From NCBI GenBank assembly GCA_021018815.1, contig JAITYX010000052.1:1478501-1542500 (forward strand): 64,000 bases of DNA, written 5' to 3'. Below the pieces are notes generated by a model. The model was not told where the DNA came from and did no database searches. It saw only the letters and a program-made list of their open reading frames with translations. Position 1 is the first letter of the stretch; each line of letters opens with the position of its first letter. A program made the position numbers and the translations under genes. This DNA comes from Talinum fruticosum. Its lineage: Eukaryota; Streptophyta; Magnoliopsida; Caryophyllales; Talinaceae. Positions 58,101 through 64,000 of this stretch are shown in pieces.

Positions 58101-60319
58101 TAAGCCTTACTCAAAGGTTAATTTTGAGAGATTCTCTCTCTGACAGTGGCAAAGGGGTCAATGGTCGCATTATAAACATGATATATTGTACTAGTGAAAT
58201 TCTCACTTGAAATTATAGAATCTGTAGTCATTGTTGTTAATAAAAGAAACATGTATGTTTCACTTAATTATTCATACGATGAGCATACTTTATGTTGGCA
58301 AATTTGGGCTTCCTATTACGTGCTGTTCGTGCTGAGCTGCTGAGACCTATGGCTGTATTGTATGGTTATGACTTAATAGATTTGCAGAGGACTATGCTTT
58401 TTAAATAATTTTTTTAAAAAGTTCAATGATCTTTTATTACGTGCTATTCACTCTCTTTTTTTTTTTCCCTTCAAAAATTTTTAAGTCGACACCATTTTTA
58501 AAATTCCCTTTTTGGCGGGTGTCTAGAATTGGGTTCTTTACTTCTTAGAGATAAGGTTGCCTACATTTGAATTTACCCAGATCTTGCTCAAATAGGATCC
58601 GGCCTTGGGATGAGTTGTGAAGAAATTATTGGTCTTATAGCAATAGATTGTTTGACGATGAATCAATGATTATCAAAATTTTTGATGTAACAGGAAGTGG
58701 AAAAGTATTTCAGTTTCTGGGGTTCACCTGAGGGCTGTTCTTTGCATGCTTCTGATTGCATGCAGCAATTGCTGGAGTTAGTTCGGCATCATAGAGTCAA
58801 CATTAGTGGAAGCGTTTGTGCTGTGATTGTAACAACAATGGTGCTTGAGGTAATCTTCTAATCCTACCTTTATTTTGTTGGTCCCTTGACACCTTCTAGC
58901 AGATGCTTTAGAGATTTTGTTATGATCTGCATCTCCCATGATGTTATGCTGCATCAACAGGCAGTACCAACTCATTTGTTCATGTCACGTGTGACACTAC
59001 ACTGTTGTCTCGTTTATTCTATTATTAATTACCAAACTCAGTGATTAAATGGGGCATTATGGTTTATAGGAGATATTTCCATGTATTAGTGTGAATCTAC
59101 TGAGCATGTTTTGTTGACCTGTCGGTTTGCTATGCTGTGCAGCCTTCGGTTGTTAAATGATTCAATTTTGCAGCAGTTCCACCTCAACCAGAGGGATTAT
59201 TGGGCTGATCCAGCAAACTGAGGGCGAAATCTAACCTCATATCTTCGCAATGGTACCAAAGCCATTAGAATTATAGCTTTAGATAGAAGGACCAAAGGGT
59301 GTTTGACAAAATTCAGAAGTTGCCACAATGCATTGTGTGGCAATTTATTGTCCTGCTGTGTTGTGGAGTAGATAATGGCTAAGTTTTATATATTGGATGT
59401 GACCTATACAAGATGCTAAATGACCACATAAGATTCTGGCATTCCATACAAAATGTCTCAATTGTCCTCTACTTCAATTCGGAAGTGCTATGCAATCATT
59501 ACTTTTCAAATGTAGGGTCTAAAGGAAACCTTCTCTTAGTAATTCAATTGTGGAGGCAAGGCTGGGTATGTTGAACACCCCCTCTCCCCCGGCGCAAAAT
59601 CCCTCTACATACTCATTCATGCTCCCCACAAACTTCACAGTCCTCTAGGGGTTGGGTTGGATTGTTGGATTTGGTTGGTTGTTCTGATAGGTTCGATTAG
59701 AATTGCAGTGATGTTTCCTTGTATGTTCGAGGCACTTTTCCCTTTCTCTATGCTTGATTCTGAACCACAAGTCCAATGTAATGTGGCCATGTGATGTTAG
59801 GAAATTTAATGAAACCGATCAATTGATTAAAAAAAGGTTTGTCTGCTGCAGTAGACAGGAGCAACCTATTTTCTGTAATTGTAACCTTCACACTAATTTT
59901 CCCATCTGTTTTCTCTTTTCTATTCTTCTTGCACTACTTATTAACCTACTAGATAGGCTCAATTGTGTATTAGTTCCTTGCTATTCACATCTATCATTTC
60001 AAATCTTTGCAAGAGGCCACTGACTCAGTTATTCTCCACAGCATTAAAGTTAGGTACTTAAACATCCATTGTTTTCCCTAGGTAGTTTTGAATGTCTGAA
60101 TTTGGTTTTGTATTTCTGATTTTGTGCTGCATTTTTCAGTGTACTCTGGAAAACTCCGGTCACTTAATGCTGTTGCTGTGGCCTCTGTGATTATTGCAGG
60201 GTTGGCAGCGGAAGCTGGATCCAGATTACAATGTAATGGAGACCCTTAAAGCACTGTTATTTAAGGCTGATTGGGCTGAGTCTCTGTCTTACACTATAGA
60301 AGGTCTGGCTGCCCCCTGA
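55102..60319 (+). CDS. ABC1/UbiB-family atypical kinase (ADCK-like), 5' end not found
   Basis: Atypical protein-kinase-like protein of the ABC1/UbiB family, whose plant members act in mitochondria or plastids on quinone and lipid homeostasis. Recognised exons: 55102-56388, 57549-57815, 58694-58849, 60200-60319, giving about 609 residues; the N-terminal exon is not identified. Motifs in order: 'FIKWGQWAATRPDLF' (the KxGQ signature), 'EEPVASGSVAQVHRA' (Ala-rich loop), 'VAVKVRHPG' (the VAVK lysine), 'NFVHADMHPGNILV' (catalytic loop) and 'VIFLDVGMTAEL' (metal-binding DxG), ending 'SLSYTIEGLAAP'. Two hydrophobic segments near the start ('AIILFLRMIYLAILF') may be membrane helices. A one-base shift at 55421-55423 (CCC) separates 'SKTAFVVSLALSRSP' from 'IAPSVLALMAGQF'. 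One extra C joins them and makes exon length fit phase 0. Otherwise intact. Confidence 0.87.
56389..57548 (+). other. ABC1 kinase intron (1.16 kb)
   Basis: Between the VAVK-containing exon and the catalytic-loop exon. No embedded gene or clear transposon seen. Confidence 0.7.
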
Positions 60320-61131
60320 AATGATCTCTATTAATACTATTTTCCTTCGGATTTACCTCCGAAGGAAAAAAAATCATCTACAAATTTTTGTCAGAGAGTA
60401 CAACTTAGCTGTTAGGAATGTAGAGATACTCCAGTAGTTAAGAACAGTGTCCAACCTTGTGGTTTGAGTCTAATTTATGATCGCCTCTATGACCCATGAA
60501 GACCCATCCTTGGCACCATATTGGCCTGAATCTAATTTGATGGTGTTGTCAAGGTGTTGTCAAGCTATTGACAAGCTCGAATTGAGTTGGTCTGGGGGTT
60601 AGGATAACAGAAAAACGGACAGATAAATAGAAATACAATACAATTCATGTCGAATAAACCAAAATTTTGCAGTATTTTGTTCTGTACTAAAATTGGAGTC
60701 CCTACTCCAATTCTGCTGTCTATTATTCTGTTGTACAATAAATTTTGAATACCAGATGGTAATATAGGTTCGTTTAGTAAAATTTTTATGCATACTGTAT
60801 CTCAATTTTATTTCTATTTTGTGTTTCCCTCATTCAATTTTTTTAGTGTCAAATTTTGAGATTGTACAGAACTAAAGCAGTCAGTAGGTGTTTGATGAAG
60901 TATGATGAAATACATTTCCTGGAGTTTAAGGAAACAAAAATAAATTTTGAGATTTGACTGCCAAAATGATATGTTTTGTTCACTCACTGGGATATCAGAT
61001 AAAATGCACGTTCTAAATTCTAATACGGGTGAAACAGTCAAGTTCCAATAGGAGATGGTAAATGGTGATGATAAGACAATCTTCTTTTTTTCTTTCTTTT
61101 TCTTTTTTGGGTGCGGAGACGAGACAATCTA
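60320..61131. other. ABC1 kinase 3' flank
   Basis: Presumed 3' UTR and intergenic DNA; no gene. Confidence 0.45.
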
Positions 61132-61392
61132 CTCCCTCCATTTTACAATTATTGTCATTTTTTGGTTGGGAGGGAATGCGAAAAAATACAAAATTCATAA
61201 CAAAATTTGTATTAAAAGATCAAGTTGTCGCAAAATTTTATTGGAAATGAAGAAAGTCAATTAAAAAGGACGAAAAAAAGCAATTAATAAAAACAAGTTT
61301 GATAAATTAGTTAATATGTCATTGGAAAATGACAGAAATTGTGAAACAAAAAAAAGTTAACAAAAGTGACATATATAGTGAACCGGAGGGAG
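61132..61392. mobile_element. Stowaway-type MITE (Tc1/mariner)
   Basis: A 261-bp element starting CTCCCTCCATTTTACAATTA and ending with the inverted GTGAACCGGAGGGAG, flanked by TA on both sides, the hallmark of Stowaway elements. Related debris lies near 1168-1330, 5521-5560 and 46350. Confidence 0.9.
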
Positions 61393-61394
61393 TA

Positions 61395-62091
61395 ATTAAG
61401 AACATCTAAAGCAAAGTGAGAAAGTATATGTAACTAACAAATGTACATGATCTTGAGTGGGAATTATGCGAACAATTGAATTATTGATTGATTTTGGAGG
61501 TACAATTGAATTATGCGAACAATGGAATTAAGAGAAGGCTCCCTACAACACAGCAGATGCAACCTGTTTAGCTAAACAGCTATGAAATATAAGAGAAGGA
61601 TGCCCTTATAAGGTTTTGCATAAGGGGACAAGAATTTAAACACAAATCATACATTCTGAGGACAGCTTGATCAAATCCTAATAGTTGCACATCATTACTT
61701 CTAGGACAACCTGCTCATTTCTTCAAGACCATGAGAAAAGTACGTTTGAGGACAGCTTTTCTCACTTTGATAACATTCTGAATGGAAAATGAAAGAATAG
61801 AAAACAAGCCACACTGCACAACAGAAAACGAAAGCACAGCAAAGATTTCAGACGAGGAATCTTCAACATTCTGGAGATGTGTCAAGAGTTCTAAAATCTG
61901 TGCTCTGATCTCCAAAGAGTATCACTTTGATGGGAATCAAAAACCTATATTTCACGAATGAAAAACGATCGATTCAACAATAAGCTTGAGTGCAGCCTTG
62001 TATTGGGGATTTGTTGAGTTCAGAGGATGTTCTTACCTGTTTGTTATGAAAGTTGAGCCGGGTATGATTTTGTTTGAGAGAGGAAACGCGC
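61395..62091. other. 3' flank of the LRR gene
   Basis: No gene recognised; likely contains the 3' UTR of the minus-strand LRR gene. Confidence 0.4.
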
Positions 62092-64000
62092 CTAAGGCCA
62101 GTCTGACGTGATCCTAATTTCCGGTATGTGTTGAATTTTGGGCCAATCCTCCCATTTGGTCTTCGGCATCTTTTCTCGAGCTCCTTAGGACAGCCAGTTA
62201 TCTCAAGTTGCCCGAGGGAAGTGAGATTCCGCGTTGCATCTGGCAGTAATTTCAGTTCTTCAGCCAATATCAGATCCAGGGGTTGAAGAGATGATAAGCT
62301 GCCTCTCCACTCTGGCAAACTTTTAGTTCAGGGAAGGTAATTGTCAAGAATTCGAGGAAGTTAAGACTTGTATACCATTTGGTAGATCGACCATGAATGA
62401 ATCCTCTAATTCCAGGGAATGAAGGCTTTGCAGAAGGCATTCCCATGACACACCAACCTGCTGTACCGCGTTATCAGCATTCAATGGGGAAATATTGGCT
62501 AAAGATAATGTCTCCAAAGCGGTGAGATGCTCCAACCCTCCTGAAAGGCAGCACAAGCTTTTGCATAATCTAAATGACAAAGATTGCAATGAAGATGAGC
62601 AGCTGCGAAACAGCTCCTCAAATTCTGACAATGTCTGTAGGAGGTCATCACGACATATTTCCATGTCACTCAGACTCTGGAAAGTCTCCATAGGAAATGA
62701 TTTGAAATATCTCATGTTGTCTGTTTTTAGGGTCTTGAGTTTTAGATGTCTGGAACTTCCAGATTCTCTTACACTCCCCCATACCATTCCCTGTTCTTCA
62801 GTTATTAATTGTAGTCTTTCATTGAACTGAATCATAGTCAGCTTTTCCACCATGGACATAGAAGAATAGGCTTAAGTTTGGGACAATTCTCTATGATCAA
62901 TTCTGAAAGACAAGGGAATGCCATAAGTCGATGATATCTCACCCTGGGTCCAGACTCATTGCGTGATACAGATATTTTCTGCCATGATCAACTTCGGCAA
63001 ACGGCATAGTTGAAGTACTTTAAGGGATGGGAAACATGATGAGTCTGTTTCTCCTGCCCTTGATGAGTTTGACCCTCCCGGTGTTGTACTACTACCAGTA
63101 GCTTCCTCGTAAGCGTTGCTGCTATTGTGGTCTCTTGTTTCACTTAAGAAGTCAAATTTTTTAGATTTTTTAATGTAAGGGTTTCCACCGGACAAGGGAG
63201 TTTACCTAGCCAAGGCAACTCCACCAGCCCATTACAACAGTCAAGTTCAACTTCCATGAGATGCACAAGATTATCTTTTCTAGTCCAACGTGGATTTCTC
63301 ACTCCATGGTACCCCCAAACCGATAAGCTTTCAAGATTACGATGTGGCTGCAAGTCTTCTAATTATCTTCTTGCTGTTTCACTATCATTCTTCCAGAAGT
63401 TATCTTAACATCATTCAGCTGTTCCTTATTGCTCAGATATTCTCCTGCCCTGCCATTTTCTCTAACATATTCATAATCCTTAGAAATCATAATTGTGAGA
63501 CGCCCTTTTAGATTTAGAGTTCTCAAATCTTCCAGCTCACTAACACGTTGCCCCTGACTTGAGTTTCTCACCACAAACAGAAGTAGCCATCTAAGACAGG
63601 TTAACTCTTTCATGCCTGGGGGAATGTAACTGATAAAACCACAACATAACACATCCAAGAACCTGAGCTTAACAAGTTTGTTCATATCGCTTGGCAACTT
63701 TTTGAAGCTCCGACATAGCCTCAAGTTTAAAGTTTCTAGATTGACTAGTTTGGTAATCAATTTAGGTAGCATACCAAGGTCTTGATTCTCACAAAGATCC
63801 AGATACCTTAGATGCACCAGGTCACCAATTGCATTTGGCAAACTTCTTAAACCCAAATGACTCAGGTCCAGTGCTCGTACGTTCATCCATTTCTCTATTA
63901 ACTTCCCTACAGGAAAAAGAACTTCAGTATCTAACGGTTGGAGATATTTATGCTGAAGGTACATACGGGTTTTAGTTCGAGTGATAAAGCGTTTTGTACG
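62092..64000 (-). CDS. CNL-type disease-resistance protein, LRR part, seven frame breaks, runs off window
   Basis: C-terminal leucine-rich-repeat domain of an intracellular NB-LRR immune receptor. The NB-ARC part lies beyond position 64000 and the frame is open to the edge. Visible repeats: 'MNVRALDLSHLGLRSLPNAI', 'LVHLRYLDLCENQDLGMLP', 'LVNLETLNLRLCRSFKKLP', 'LRFLDVLCCGFISYIP', then 'NLESLSVWGYHGVR', 'CFPSLKVLQLCRLPKL', 'ELIIENCPKLKP' and 'LTSLGQLEITGCPKELEKRC'. These are typical of the RGA/CNL class. It ends in the classic 'PNGEDWPKIQHIPEIRI' with a TAG at 62092. The frame changes near 63361, 63147, 62980, 62865, 62369, 62322 and 62151. Six fit one missing base in a T, A or G run; the break near 62980 would need two missing bases or one extra. 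Either a noisy sequence or a decaying gene. Confidence 0.8.

Overview
The window is nuclear DNA from a flowering plant, most likely a eudicot; I cannot name the species. Evidence: AT-rich intergenic DNA, GT-AG introns, plant-only families (CNGC4-type channel, DUF3774 wound-induced peptides, potato-type-II proteinase inhibitor, CNL-type LRR protein) and a dense load of plant transposons (copia, LINE, MULE, PIF/Harbinger-like, Stowaway-like and CACTA-like pieces). I saw no tRNA, rRNA or CRISPR array.

Layout. 1-3.1 kb: no gene. 3.1-5.4 kb: one copia insertion with a 5-bp target duplication and an internally inverted 5' end. 5.8-6.4 kb: a MITE. 8.5-15.3 kb (+): a complete seven-exon CNGC4-like channel whose 3.2-kb first intron holds a second copy of that MITE and a 102-bp tandem duplication. 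16.1-16.6 kb (-): LC8-type dynein light chain. 19.4-20.3 kb (+): DUF1223 protein. 20.7-23.3 kb: repeats, including a 626-bp foldback. 23.4-45.4 kb: a dispersed array of seven wound-induced small proteins plus one relic, interleaved with LINE pieces, a GDSL esterase gene and a Pack-MULE carrying an epoxide-hydrolase fragment. 48.0-48.7 kb (-): single-domain proteinase inhibitor II. 51.2-52.3 kb: a second MULE-like element. 55.1-60.3 kb (+): ABC1/UbiB-family atypical kinase. 61.1-61.4 kb: Stowaway MITE. 62.1-64.0 kb (-): the LRR part of a CNL-type resistance gene running off the window edge.

Two themes stand out. First, defence and wounding: the CNGC4-like channel, seven wound-induced peptide genes, a proteinase inhibitor and an LRR gene share 55 kb. 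Most of the wound-peptide genes also share a conserved block just upstream of the TATA box, so block and gene were duplicated together. Second, data quality: almost every interrupted gene here is put back in frame by adding one base to a short mononucleotide run, with no compensating insertions and almost no in-frame nonsense codons. That looks like uncorrected homopolymer under-calling rather than gene death, so I annotate these as genes with a suspected sequence error. The CNGC4-like gene and six of the seven wound-peptide genes have no such break.
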